Under the pieces are notes generated by a model. It searched no databases and was not told where the DNA came from. It worked only from the letters and a program-made list of their open reading frames with translations. From Labia minor (lineage: Eukaryota; Arthropoda; Insecta; Dermaptera; Spongiphoridae): a DNA stretch of 64,000 bases. The position numbers and the translations under genes are program-made. Numbering within the stretch: position 1 is the stretch's first letter; each line of letters opens with the position of its first letter. Below are positions 1 through 11,048 of the stretch, one piece after another. The stretch lies in assembly GCA_963082975.1 (NCBI GenBank), contig OY720345.1, forward strand, positions 30,698,611-30,762,610. The letters are read 5' to 3'.

Positions 1-96
1 TCAGAATTTTATTTAAGTTTTATAAATTCGAAGGACTGTTATTTTGTTCGGATTTATCTTTGTTTATAAAGATAATGTCAGTATAAAGAAGACATT

Positions 97-760
97 CAGG
101 GCCGGATCAATTGATGTCTTACATGAAAATGATCATTTTTAATTAATAAAATCTAAAAATAATGAATATTTGGTAATTATTCAAGTAAACGCCTTTTCGT
201 GGATTTGGACAATAGTTTACTAGTGGGTTCCTTTTGCAATTCCAAATAAACTTTTCTTACGAAATTTTTCCGGGCCTCTTCTAGTTTACGAGATAAAAAT
301 TATTAAAATTTGCATATAAATCCATTGATATTCTAATATATTTAGCTACTTGAGGGCGCACTAATTTTCGGGTTTTTTTTTTATAAGTTCGGTTTGGATT
401 ATGAAAATTAAAAAAATAATTAAACAATTTTCCTATATTCAAATTGAACTTATAAAAACCGAAAATTAGTAAATAAGTGAATAATTAGTGAATTAGTCAT
501 TACTTAATGACACATTTCGACTTTCAAAACTAATTTATCAAACTTAAAAAATTTTTATTTCAATAATTTTTATCTCGTAAACTTGAAGAGGCCCGAAAAA
601 ATTTCATAAGAAAAGTTTATTTAGAATTTAGGAACCCATTGGTAAAGTATTATCCAAATCCTCGAAAAGGCGTTTACTTGAATAATTACTAAATATTTTA
701 TTTTTATATCGTCGCCCCTAAAAATTTGGCACCCCGGGCAGTCATCTGGCTTGCCCGCTC
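97..760. mobile_element. possible worn hAT-like element interrupted by a foldback MITE
   Basis: At 97 the sequence reads CAGGGCCGGATCAATTGATG, the style of many animal hAT termini. Around 710-760 a GC-rich block (cgcccctaaaaatttggcac, then ccccgggcag and gcccgctcc) resembles the subterminal part of the same kind of element. The foldback MITE at 172-690 lies between them, so the outer element would be the older one. I cannot define a clean right terminus or target duplication, so this is a weak, inferred call. Confidence 0.25.
172..690. mobile_element. foldback MITE copy 1, 8-bp TSD
   Basis: This is a non-coding palindromic element. It starts GGTAATTATTCAAG and ends with the inverted match CTTGAATAATTACT. 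The flanks gaatattt (164-171) and aaatattt (691-698) agree at 7 of 8 bases, giving an 8-bp target duplication. The arms of about 155 bp pair with each other, and a second, inner palindrome occupies about 360-470, so the strand could fold into a stem with a nested stem. There is no open reading frame of note. An 8-bp duplication fits hAT-type transposition, but the GG...CC ends are not classic hAT, so the superfamily is left open. Confidence 0.85.
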
Positions 761-1968
761 CTTTATCATTGATTTCGAATTTGATGGCAGAGGAATTTAA
801 ACTAATTAATATATTAAATAAAAAAAATCGTCTTTATCTTTTCAAATAATTATAATGAGTCTGGACAAAGTGAACTCTTTTAACAGATGATTTATAGATG
901 CAAGTACCGCATATGAAATGAAATGCAATGAAATAGGACAACTAAAAAAATACTATAATATTCGGTTTATGTAATTTCATTGAAATTTTTAAGATGAATA
1001 TTATTGTTATTATATGTATATGTGATTTTATTTTCCTATTATATAAAGAAATTATATACTTTTTAACGACCATAAAAACATAATTTATTGTCTATTTTAT
1101 ATTATTCTTTCTATTTTATACATATTTAAGTCTTTTCAACTTACCATTTGACTCTTTTTTTTCCACTCGATGAATTATTTCTCTCTAATTTTTTTTTTAA
1201 ACTGTCTCGGCCTTGGCGGTTGATTAATATTTACTCGAATTGTGTTTAAAATAAATACAACTTTGAACACAATGAGGGACGTGGTATTGTCTGTGTGGGT
1301 GGATGAGATAGAGAGCGAATGGGCAGAGTAGAATGTAGGATGGTTTGGTTGTGGATGGTTGGTTTATTTTGCATGAATAATCGAAACGGTACGTTTATTG
1401 TCGTCTTGTTCACTCTCTGTCTTTGTTTCAAGCAACAGAACAGATAAAGATATTAGATAGATAGCATGCAAAGGCTGGATAAAGATATCGGGTGAGTAGA
1501 ATGAATGAGAGTGAGAGAGAGAGAGAGGAGGAAGAGGAGGGGGTTGTTGCGGTTAACCTCAAGCTTTAAGCTGTCTGGATTCAACACGACCAAACAGCCA
1601 ACCACATGTTAATAATAACTAAAACAACAACAACAACAATAACAACTACAAATGAAATGATACTATTTTCTATTATTTTCATTAAACAGAAATTAATTTT
1701 TAATTATTTAAACGATAGAATAAAATTATTATTTATTATTATAAATTAATAATCTATTTATGGTTTATGTTGACGCAGCTCAACATATATATTTGACATT
1801 TAAATGTTTAAATGAATTTAAATGAATGCAAATTATAAGGAAGCGCCATCCAGGTGATGAGTCGCTCCATCTTGAAGAGAAAAAAAGAATTTGACAAGAT
1901 TTAGGTTGTTACGAAAGTTTTTTTTATTCTACTTTAAACTTTTATATCTCAATGAATACTTATTCAAT
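699..1968. other. gene-free spacer with GA-rich island
   Basis: No gene seen. From 1240 to 1560 the sequence is less AT-biased and ends in a purine run with repeated gagag (about 1508-1545). A CAA-rich stretch follows near 1625. The rest is AT-rich single-copy-looking DNA. Open frames here are low-complexity and do not resemble any protein I know. Confidence 0.5.
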
Positions 1969-2192
1969 TTAATCGAAATAAACATTTGAATCCGTGTACT
2001 TTTGCCAATGTAACACAAGTCGATTAATTCCGTCAGCATAAAAATTGGGTGCTCGGGATTCGATAAAGTCGACGAAGGCAGTTTTTCCCTGGTCCTGAGT
2101 GGAGAAGGTTCTACCAGTGAGAAAGTTGTCGAAGTGCTTGAAAACGTGCCAGTCGGTTGCCGAGAGTTCTGGAGGCTCATCTGATGACTTCT
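1969..2192 (-). pseudogene. mariner transposase C-terminal fragment (lineage different from the four copies below)
   Basis: Read on the minus strand, this encodes the C-terminal part of a mariner-type DDE transposase. The frame gives PPELSATDWHVFKHFDNFL, then SRAPNFYADGINRLVLHWQK, ending VYFD and a stop at 1969-1971. The PDLxPTDxHxFxxLxNFL block contains the third catalytic Asp of the family in intact members. Here that neighbourhood reads PPELSATDW, so the motif is already eroded. The upstream catalytic core is absent and I see no clear terminal inverted repeats. It is a 5'-truncated relic, unlike the HPPYSPDLAPSDYFLF mariners at 16-28 kb, so two mariner lineages have been active. Confidence 0.8.
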
Positions 2193-3951
2193 TGGTTTTT
2201 CGCTCACTATATCTTTATATCTCGTTTTGTTAACACCTTTCCTTATCATCCCCTTGTTTATTTCGTCTTCGTTCTGAGTGTTTGTAGAGATCTCTCCCTT
2301 TTCTTACGGGTTATTATTTCCAGTGTTAGTCTAACGAATTTTTTTCTAGCTATAGTCAAATATCTCCTCTTATCCACACAGAATTCTTCTCATCCTATTT
2401 TACCCTGTTCAAGAAAGATTCTACATACCTGTCTTCATAAAAGTATTAAGACAATCTATTGGAGGTTCTTTCATTAGATCAAATTAGATCTTATCGTTTT
2501 GGAAGAGTCAAATTATATCTAATTTCTCTTCGGCTGCTTCTTCGAGACGGCATTCACTTACGAGGAAGTTTGATGACGTCAGTTTATTCGTAGAAGAACG
2601 ACGGAGTTAGCTAGGAAACGCTTTGTCTGGTCATCCCCTCATCTGTGATTAGTAATTGTATCATTCAAATTTCCTTCGTCTCTTCATTCATAAACATTAA
2701 TAATTGAAAAATATTTCATATTTAATTTATTTAGTATTAAGGTTTATACTTTTTAAGTAATTTATATTATAAGATAGATGTTAAGTATTCTATTATATTT
2801 GATATCAAGCAATATCAAATATATCTAATCTTTATGTATATATATTTTAAATAGTTATCAAATTAATAACTATTTTACTTTGGACATATTAAATAACATA
2901 AACATCTTTGTTATTATATTTGAAAACATTAATCTTTTATTTCATTCTTGTTCCCTTAAACAGTTTAACCAATTTCAGATCGGAAATAATAATTTGTTTT
3001 GACAAAAAACCCTCACACGGCGACCGTACAGTACTTAACATTTCTTATTTTTTAAAATCATAAGGCAACTACCTCCTAAAGATTGCCCCAACAGTTTACA
3101 TTTAAAATTATATTTTTTTGTTTTTTAAATAAAATTGGGATTTAACCCATTAATTTAGTGATAAATTTAAAAAGAAGGTTATTAGAAAGAGCATTGAAAA
3201 TAAATAATAAAAGCTGAAGTTAATATAGCTAAGATTATTAGTGATCCGCTAAGAAGAAGAGGAAGATAGAGGAAAGTAAATGGATAAATGTAAAAGCTCA
3301 CGTGAGGGCAGAGGCCATCATCCAAAAGTAGATCTCATATCAACTAAATAATTAAATGGATCTACTTTCTGCCCTTAATATATAAAATGAATTAAATATA
3401 TAAAAATAATTAATTTCAAAATAAAATTGTATTATTTTTTTAATTTCAAGTAACATGTATGTATATTTCATTAATTTAATTTATTATTTATATTAAAGTG
3501 ATTATAAAGAATATATTTTTATATTTCTTGCTGATAATTATAATTATTATTATTATTAATATTAATATACACCTTTTTAAATTTAGTATAATAAAAAAAT
3601 TCATTTATTGCATTTTCAGTTTTTTATTTTATTTTGAATTTTGATAATTAAAACGTTTTCCTTTGAATATTAAATTTAATTAATTATATAATATATATGT
3701 AATTCTGTTCCCATTTTTATTTTTTCAAAAAATTGAAAAATATAATTAAAATATTCTGAGATCAAATTTATTATTTTCAAATTATCAATCTTCTTAATTA
3801 ACTAAAATAAAAACTTTGGCGATAATGTCAATTGCGAATTCTTAAATAAAAATCTGTGACTTTGTTAAGAATGTTGTTAAATAAAAAATGGAATAATTTA
3901 GTATGACATCAAAAATGGTAAAAGTAGTGATAAATCTATTTTACTTATATA
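2193..3951. other. gene-free AT-rich spacer
   Basis: No gene or named repeat recognised. From 2200 to 2680 composition is more balanced, with a TGACGTCA CRE-type octamer at about 2574. From 2700 onward it is nearly pure A/T apart from a short balanced patch at 3240-3340. Confidence 0.45.
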
Positions 3952-4492
3952 TTATATATCTTATCAAACTAGCAAAAATTGTATATATATTTATATATTT
4001 ATAATTGTATTTTTGAGATATTAAACCGCTCTTTTTTTTGAAATTCACACCATAGATAATTTTTATAAAGAATCGATCTGTATTGGTTTCACCCTCGGGA
4101 AAAATCATCCTTATTAGTTTTTTCTTAATTTAAAATAGGAATTTTAACAATAATAAAAAAATTGCCGTTGCTTCCTTAAATCCAAAATATTATAAATAAA
4201 ATAAAATTAAAAATATTTATTTTAATAAAATTCTTTAATCAAATTACGAAATATATATATTATGTCATATCCACAGGACATACTTTTCTGTCTTTCAGTG
4301 CATTAATACGTTCGTTTAAGGGCTGTATGATTTATGACTATTTAATTTATATTAAATTATTTGATATTGTTTAATATATTTTGTCGTTTAAATTTTAAAT
4401 AATAATCTTAATCTTAAATATTCATAGTTCATAAGGAATATTTTTTTTAAAGTACCCGAGCGGTGGCTCGGTGAATCAGGTATTAATATTAC
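3952..4492 (+). repeat. dispersed repeat family R, copy 1
   Basis: This unclassified repeat is recognised by ttttgagatattaaaccgct, then a segment with gaatcgatctgtattggttt, then aaatattcatagttcataag, and a close near a pair of cggtggctcggtg words. Related copies lie at 30029-30205 (minus), 32866-33175 and 56090-56606. Its middle (tattggttt...ctcggg...attagttttttctta) is shared with family G, so the two families look like mosaics of common modules. No coding capacity; boundaries are approximate. Confidence 0.6.
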
Positions 4493-6004
4493 CATCCAAA
4501 TCTGATTCAAATAGTTAAACATTTTATTTTATATTTGTTTAGATAAAGTTTATTTTCATCCTATATTAATAATTTAATAAATAAGAGGGTTGATATTCAC
4601 TTAGTTAATATTATTATATAATAATAATAAGAGGAATAAGAATAAACGAAAAGAAATTGAATGGCATATGTATAAATAAGGGAAGAATAAAGTGTTTCAG
4701 GGTGGTGGGTGGTGAAGAGTGAATTGACAAACTTTTTTGCACCCCCTCCTCTTATTTTCCATTGCAGAGAGACATTCGTCCCTTCTGCTTGCTTTGGCTT
4801 AGTTAAACATTGCAATGTGGCTAATAAGGATTAAGCGAACATGAAAAATATTCAACATCCACAACAACAAGAATAACAACATTGAAAAGAAGGGTGTTGA
4901 GAGTTAAATAGAGACATCTGTAGCGTATGAATGGAAATGAGCATTTTATTTATGTCAATAAAACCCGACAACGAGGGTACAAAACAAAAAAAAAGCCTAT
5001 CCAGCCTCATCCCTCACACCGTCTGGTCAATGAATATCACCCCCTCCCCCCTCCCCCTCAACACACCCATTTCCACCTCCTCACAAACACCCTCTCTTCC
5101 CCTCCACCTAACCAATTCACCTCTCTGTCCCTTCACATTCTATATACTCTTTGCAAATGCAATGTGTTAAATATTGACTTAACTTCCACTGAATGAACAG
5201 ACAATAAAAAAATCCAACACCACACATATACACACATACAACATGATCGACAACAACAATAACAACAACAACTACGTGTTTTCTATTACAAATGAAAATA
5301 AAACAAGAAGGTTCATTAAAATGAACCGGATTCATTAATTGAAATTAATTCCTATACAACACGACAATTTTCATTTTAAATAATAACCCCCCTAATATAA
5401 ATTGAAAAAAAAAATATATTTATGTGGTGAAAATTATAATAATAAAAATGAAATTTTTATAGTTATTAAAAATAGAGACGAGTAATAACCTCTAAAATTG
5501 AATAAAAATATCTTTATTTATTCTAATATCAAGTAAATTAATTAATATCAAATAAATAATTTACAATAATCTTTTTTTTTAAAAAAAATAAAATATTAAT
5601 ACATAACATAATTTATAAAAATAAATGAAAAAATTATTTTTTTACTAATTGCCTTATTTAGCTCATTTTTTATAAATATTCCTATGTATTTATTTATTTT
5701 TATAATGAATTGTTATAAGTATTATAGTTTGAATATTTTTAAAATAGTTTTCTAATGTATTTATTTATTTTTTTATTTTATCTTTAATTTTATACTCGAT
5801 TTCAACTTTAATCAAGATTTGCAAATATTATTTTTCAGAATATTTATTAATTTTATTTTAAATTAATTAATTCATCAAAATTCAATCTGACGTTTCCAAG
5901 TTCGGCGGGTCACGGCCCATAAACTATGATTCTGATATATAAATTTATCCCGTCTAATTTAATCTAATAATAGTTAGAAATTTCAATTAATAATCACGAA
6001 GTAA
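4493..6004. other. gene-free spacer with balanced island 4640-5340
   Basis: From 4640 to 5340 the sequence is balanced and includes a pyrimidine-rich run (about 5040-5115, ccccctccccc type) and CAA/AAC triplet repeats (4858-4880, 5249-5275). Short open frames here are C/T-rich low-complexity translations. From 5340 to 6004 it is AT-rich filler. Confidence 0.45.
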
Positions 6005-6355
6005 TCGGTTTTTAATGGATATCAAACAAAAACTAAAGACCCAGCTCTATCAAATTTTGTGATGGTGGATTCACGTTTCATCCACAGTTATGAAACTGAG
6101 TAAAAACTCGGTTTCAATGATGTTTTTTTTCGCCAAAAACAATGCTTAATGAGCTCACAAAATTCACTTTTTTCAATTTTCTTCTCATTTCACGTGGTAT
6201 TCTTCAATAATGGATGTCAAACAAAAACTAAAAGACCCACCTGGATCAAATTTCGATAAGGCAGCTGATGGTTGCCTGATGACAGGAGCAGTGTTTCTAT
6301 TTCATTTAAGAGACGCAAAATTCAAAAAGTCAGGACTTATTGACCTGCCTTCGTG
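6005..6355 (-). pseudogene. mariner deletion derivative, copy a (rearranged)
   Basis: On the minus strand this starts with a mariner-type terminal repeat (cgaaggcaggtcaataagtc from about 6353 downward). The 5' leader follows, then a start region reading IEKSEFCELIKHCF. A large deletion then joins it to SFITVDET*IHHHKI. The latter is the mariner (F/V)xTVDETWIH motif around the first catalytic Asp, with the Trp codon changed to TGA. A second piece of the leader (aatggatatcaaacaaaaac, about 6016) lies beyond it in the same orientation as the first (about 6210), so this copy is rearranged as well as deleted. It cannot encode an active transposase. Confidence 0.8.
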
Positions 6356-7617
6356 TATATATATATATATATAATCTGGAAGTTGTGGTAGTAATTAGTA
6401 TTATTGACTTACTCTCATATGATAATAAATTCAATTTTTATGATAATATTTATATTTTAAACATCTTTTTGTTTCTTTCTTTAACACTATAGAAAATATT
6501 TTATTTTAGTATAGGTATATAATTAAGACAGTGTAAAATGAGAGAAAGAAAGTGGATAAAGGTAGTAGAAATTGAGAGAGAGTGAGAGAGAAAGAGAGAA
6601 AAAAAACGTTGTTAGTAGAAAACAGGCAAAGAAGTAAAAGAGAGGGAGAGAGGGAGTTTTGTTAATTTTGAAATTAGCCAATCGGATTTAATCTAATTTA
6701 TTATGCCCTGTTGGATTGCAAATTTTAATTAATGCCCTTTAAAGTAAAGTTAAAGTATGCCATACTAGGATAGTATTACGCGAAGCAAAGGCGGGAGAGG
6801 CAAGCAATTGACGTAATCAAGGGAAATGAATTATTAAAGGAGGCGTCAAATTAAAATACACTTTACTTAATGGATAAGAATCATTTATTTAACAAAATCT
6901 GTCATTTTAATTGGGACAACAACAACAACAAGTTTCTTACTTCATATTGTGTATTTATTAGATAGGATATTATATTTTATTTAATGCAAAAGGCATTTAA
7001 AAAGTGTACGCCTATCTAATTAAGTACATCATAAATCATTCATATTTCAGCACACTTTCAAGTCTCTTCTTGCTCTTATCTTCCATACTATTCACACACA
7101 AACTTTTTTTTTGTTTCCCTTTTACACGTATCATTTCAGCTATTTACATTGTCAGAAAAGAAAATGTAGATATTGTATATATATATATATATATATATAT
7201 CAAAAGAGCATTAAATAAATTGCATTTTCGTAACATGTCAGTTTATAAATGTCTTATATATCTCAATAATGATAATTATTTAAACTAACAAAAAATACAA
7301 TTCAATTAATATAAAAATTTTTATCTTAATTTTATTAAGATTTATTTATTCCAATAAATAATCTATTGTATAAGGATTTGTCTAATTTTTTTTAAACTAA
7401 TCCTAAAAATTAATTCAGATTCTATAGATTTCAAATCTTAATAATATAATTCATTTAAATTAATTGATTCGTATTTTAGCGATCAATTAATAAATGAAAA
7501 TTAATAAATTATTAATAAATGAAAATTCTAAATGAAACTTATATTCTATTAAATACTATTATATAAATCACTAAGATAAAGTTGTAAATAGAAATTTTTA
7601 AAAATATTAATTAGAAC
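6356..7617. other. gene-free stretch with candidate conserved island 6660-6870
   Basis: A short (TA)n run is at 6355-6374 and a GA-rich block at 6540-6660. From 6660 to 6870 there is complex, non-repetitive sequence with attagccaatcggatttaat, attaatgccctttaaag and acgcgaagcaaaggcggg. It is a candidate conserved non-coding element by composition only. From 6870 to 7617 it is AT-rich with a (TA)n run at about 7172-7200. Confidence 0.4.
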
Positions 7618-7837
7618 CAAAACTGTAGATGTAGAGATTTTGATGTTTTTATTCTTTTTGAACGTTCCTGAGTCATTTTCACTAAGGTTGAGAAAAATGT
7701 GTGTGTGTGTGTGTGTGTGTATGAGTGTATGTATGTAGACAAGATTACGCAAAAAAGGTTTGAGCTAGAATAATGAAATTTGGCACACGGGCATTACTAT
7801 TAGTTTTCTCTATCAACTTGTTTTCCTCTAAACCAAA
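7618..7837 (+). repeat. dispersed repeat family S, partial copy 1
   Basis: A fragment of family S running gagattttgatgtttttatt, then gtcattttcactaaggttga, a (TG)n tract and cggtttgagctagaataatg (as ggtttgagctagaataatg here). It stops in the region that in other copies precedes tttcctctaaa. It is a half-length copy, broken where the next repeat begins. Confidence 0.7.
7698..7720. repeat. (TG)n microsatellite
   Basis: Roughly eleven TG units inside the family S copy. Other S copies hold shorter TGTG tracts at the same place, so the repeat expanded from a seed within the element. Confidence 0.95.
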
Positions 7838-8410
7838 GGTTCCCAAACTTTTTCGGTATACGGCTCCAATAATACATAGGATTAATTAGGGTGACTATAT
7901 TTCGAAAACACCAAACCGGGACAAACGGTTTACCTTTTTTTTTTAGAAGCATATTGAAAAAAATTTAAAAATAATCGAAAATGTTCAAAAGTTTTCCCAC
8001 AAAATCATCTTACCTTTTTTTTTTAGAACCAAAAAATTTCAAGTATTAGGAAATTTTTTCGCGGCTCCCCGGGTCTATATAGACCCCTGAGGGTCTATTT
8101 CAACCTCCAGGGGGTCCACGGCAGAGAATAACAAATTTGGGGTCCATGAAATGAAAATGGGGGTCTACGGAGGTCTATGGGGGCCCAGGTGTTTTCCCGT
8201 CTCTAAAAAAAAATTGTTTTTTCCAACATGGATTTTTTGAATATTTCTATAAAAAAAAAAGGTAAATCGTTATTCCGACATGGCTTATGAAACATTTTTG
8301 ATTTTTCAATAAGGCTCTAAAAAGAAGGGGAAAAATTTTTTATAAAAATCAAAATCAACTTAGGGGGTCTACCTAAAACCGAAATCCATGACAAGGGGTC
8401 TTCGACACAT
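7833..8410. mobile_element. degenerate hAT-like MITE region
   Basis: Starts ccaaaggttcccaaactttt, typical of hAT MITE ends in animals. It contains two copies of ttaccttttttttttagaa-type text (about 7930 and 8012) and a G-rich block at 8055-8190 with repeated ggggtct/gggtcca words. I cannot find the matching right end or a target duplication. The region is probably more than one decayed element. Confidence 0.4.
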
Positions 8411-9592
8411 TTTTTAATTTTAATTTATTAATCTTATTCAACAAGAAAAATATAATTGTTAAGAGGTAGAGAGAAAATAAATGTAAATAAAAAAAAATAA
8501 TCTTAAAATTTTTTAAATATATATAAATATATGATTTCGTAATCATAATATTAATATTATTTATTTATTTTTTATTTTTCCTATTTTTATATCTTCCATT
8601 TTTTTATTTTTCTCCCCTCTCTTTATATATATTCCTTTATTGTTCTTAATAATATTTTACGTTGGTTGAATGGTTGGTTGGTTTCTTGACAAAGTATATT
8701 TTTTTTTATTTTTTGACTTTTTTGCCCTTAAGTCAAAAGATGAGGGGTGTATGTGTATAAAGAAAGGAAGGGTGAAAACGAAAGACAAGCGAATGGAGGG
8801 ATGTTCAGTTGAGGGTGGTGGGGGGTGGATTGAAGGGCTCCTACTCTTGCTTCTATTCCTTGATCAATCAGTTGAGTAAATAGAGAGCCGAGTATATAGT
8901 GGGTGGGGAGAAATAGGAGGTTAAAGTGAGAGAGAAAGAGATCGGGTGAAGATAAAGAGAAGATAGAGCAAGAAGGAAAGACAGACGTCCTCCTCTCCCC
9001 CAAGGCGGGCCCACCACCCTTCTACTTGCTTCGAAAGCATCGATGATGTAAGAAAACATTCAGAGACATCTGCGGCAAATAACGAAAACCACCAATCCAA
9101 CCTGAAAGTGAAAGAGAAGAAGAAAGAGAGAGAGAGAAAAAAAAAAATTTAAAAAGAAAAAAATCGAACGATGGCAGTGGCAGAGTGACTTTTTTCTTGT
9201 CTATTGAAGATATCAGTAAAAATGAAAAAATTGACATTAATTTATTTAAAAATAAAAAGGGAAAAAACGTGAAAAAAATAAAAAAAGCTTTGTTCAAATG
9301 CTTCTTTTTCAAGAAATGTCTTTAATATACTAATCAAAACATTTGATATCCCTATTGAGATGTAAGAATATTTTATACTAAAGATTATAATTTTTTGTTC
9401 ATTTTAAAAATAATAGAAATAAGTTCATATTTAAGATCAATCATATTCAAAATTGTAATAAGAAATATCTATAAATATAAATAAGATTTTTTTGTGTTTA
9501 TTATTTGATACCACTTATAGTGAAATTTCATAATAATTTACATATATATTTATATAATACAATATTATTGAATATATAATATTATAAATAAA
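8411..9592. other. gene-free stretch with balanced GA-rich island 8650-9180
   Basis: From 8650 to 9180 the sequence is balanced, with GGTTG repeats, gagagaaagaga purine runs and a GC-rich patch (about 9000-9016). Several overlapping open frames of 60-96 codons exist on both strands, but they are phase-shifted readings of simple sequence and match no family I know. From 9180 to 9592 it is AT-rich. Confidence 0.4.
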
Positions 9593-10228
9593 TAAGTTGA
9601 CCTGTGGCCAGGTCCGAACCGACCGACAGTTTGAAATAAATTAATTTACAGCTACAGAAACAATTTCAAATAATTTTAATATATCTATTAATGTAATAAA
9701 AAACAGATATGGATATAACATAAATATTTTTAATTTTATTTTATTTATAATATATATGTAAGACAAGGCTGTGACGTCATGAATGACTGGATGACGTCAT
9801 ATAATTTTAAATCAAGAAAAAACTAATAAAGATGATTTTTCACGAGTATAAAACCAATGCAAAGTGATTGATTCGTGATGATATGTAAAAAATTTCCTCA
9901 TGTGAAATTTGGTATGAAAATAACCCTTCCCTTCCTATCGTCGATCGCTAATACTACGACTTCCGGTTTCCGGATTTGCACCAAAAGTTGATCAATTCAT
10001 CCCACTGATGCATTAAGTAAATATACCAAATTTCATCAAAATCGGTTGAGCCGTTCAGGCTGTACACATCTATACGGACGGACAGATGGACAGACGGACG
10101 GACAGACATCATGCTAAAAATACTTTTTTCTGTTTAGAAAATGCATGATTCGTGGAGATATGTAAAAATCTCCACATGTGAAATTTGGTGTGAAAACAAT
10201 ACCTCCCTTACTATCGTCGGTCGGTAAA
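9593..10228 (-). repeat. dispersed repeat family G, copy 1 (paired CRE octamers)
   Basis: An unclassified interspersed repeat of about 640 bp. On the plus strand it runs from aagttgacctgtggccaggt through two TGACGTCA octamers (9772-9779, 9792-9799). It continues with catcaaaatcggttgagccg, a GGAC/AGAC tetranucleotide tract, and ends at ctatcgtcggtcggtaa. Other copies are at 17273-17926, 33200-33833, 41763-42406 and, split in two, 36672-38200. There is no coding capacity. Strand is arbitrary: copies starting ttaccgaccg are called plus. Confidence 0.75.
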
Positions 10229-10267
10229 AATTGAAAAATTTTAATTAAATTTAAATAGAATAACATA

Positions 10268-11048
10268 TAAAAAATCTGGAGTGTCTCGACTCGACTATTA
10301 AAATTAATAAATAATATTTATTAAACCAGCGCGTGTTTGGCACTTTGTTGATGGCTTTACGCCACGTGCTGGCGCGGGATTTGCAGTCAACGTGTTAAAA
10401 AATTAATTCCGGTAATTTCAACGATTCAATCCAGTTGAAATTCTATATATAGCACTTTTATACAATTTTTAATCTATCAAACATATAACTTTATTTTTAC
10501 GGTCCGTTTAGAGCAGTGATTCTCATCCACTGTGCCGCGAGATTTTCAAAAGTGTGCCCCCAATTTATTTGTTTAAGAGGCTCTTCAACATTATTTTTGC
10601 AATTTGGTTCTAAAAAAAGGTAAACAGTTTTTAGGTCCACTTTTTTCAATATGGTAAACTTTTACACTTATCTTTTTCTTTGTGTGCCACCAAATTTTTA
10701 AACCGTTAAAAGTGTGCCGCGGTAAAAAAAAAGGTTGGGAATCACTGGTTTAGAGGAAAAAAATGAAAAGTGTGGTAGGTTATGATCCACTTCCGGATGA
10801 GCCACATTTTTCAAAAGTAGATAGAAAACTACGAATTTTGAATAATTCCCCGTGTACCAAATTCCATTTTGCTAGCTCAAATCGTTTTTGAGTAATCTTG
10901 TCTACATGCATACATACATACACACACATACACAGACATTTTTTCAACCTTAGGGAAAATGACTCAGGGACCTTCAAAACGTATATAAACATCAAAATCT
11001 CGTCATCGAAAATTTTCGTGATCGCAATACTCTGGCGAGATAGTGAAA
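10268..11048 (-). repeat. dispersed repeat family S, copy 2 with a nested hAT MITE
   Basis: Begins aaaaaatctggagtgtctcg and ends ggcgagatagt, both hallmarks of family S. It is interrupted at 10514-10747 by a hAT-type MITE with a perfect 8-bp duplication. Removing that insertion restores the normal S order (acggtc...ttagaggaaaaaaat). The GTGC-rich part near 10325-10400 carries cacgtgctgg, an E-box seen in other S copies. Confidence 0.75.
10514..10747. mobile_element. hAT-type MITE, perfect TSD, nested in family S
   Basis: Terminal inverted repeats CAGTGATTCTCATCC and GGTTGGGAATCACTG bound a 234-bp non-coding element. The flanks are gtttagag (10506-10513) and gtttagag (10748-10755), a perfect 8-bp target duplication typical of hAT transposition. 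Subterminal text (tgtgccgcgagattttcaaa) matches the copy at 23453-23746. It needs a hAT transposase supplied in trans. Confidence 0.93.
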
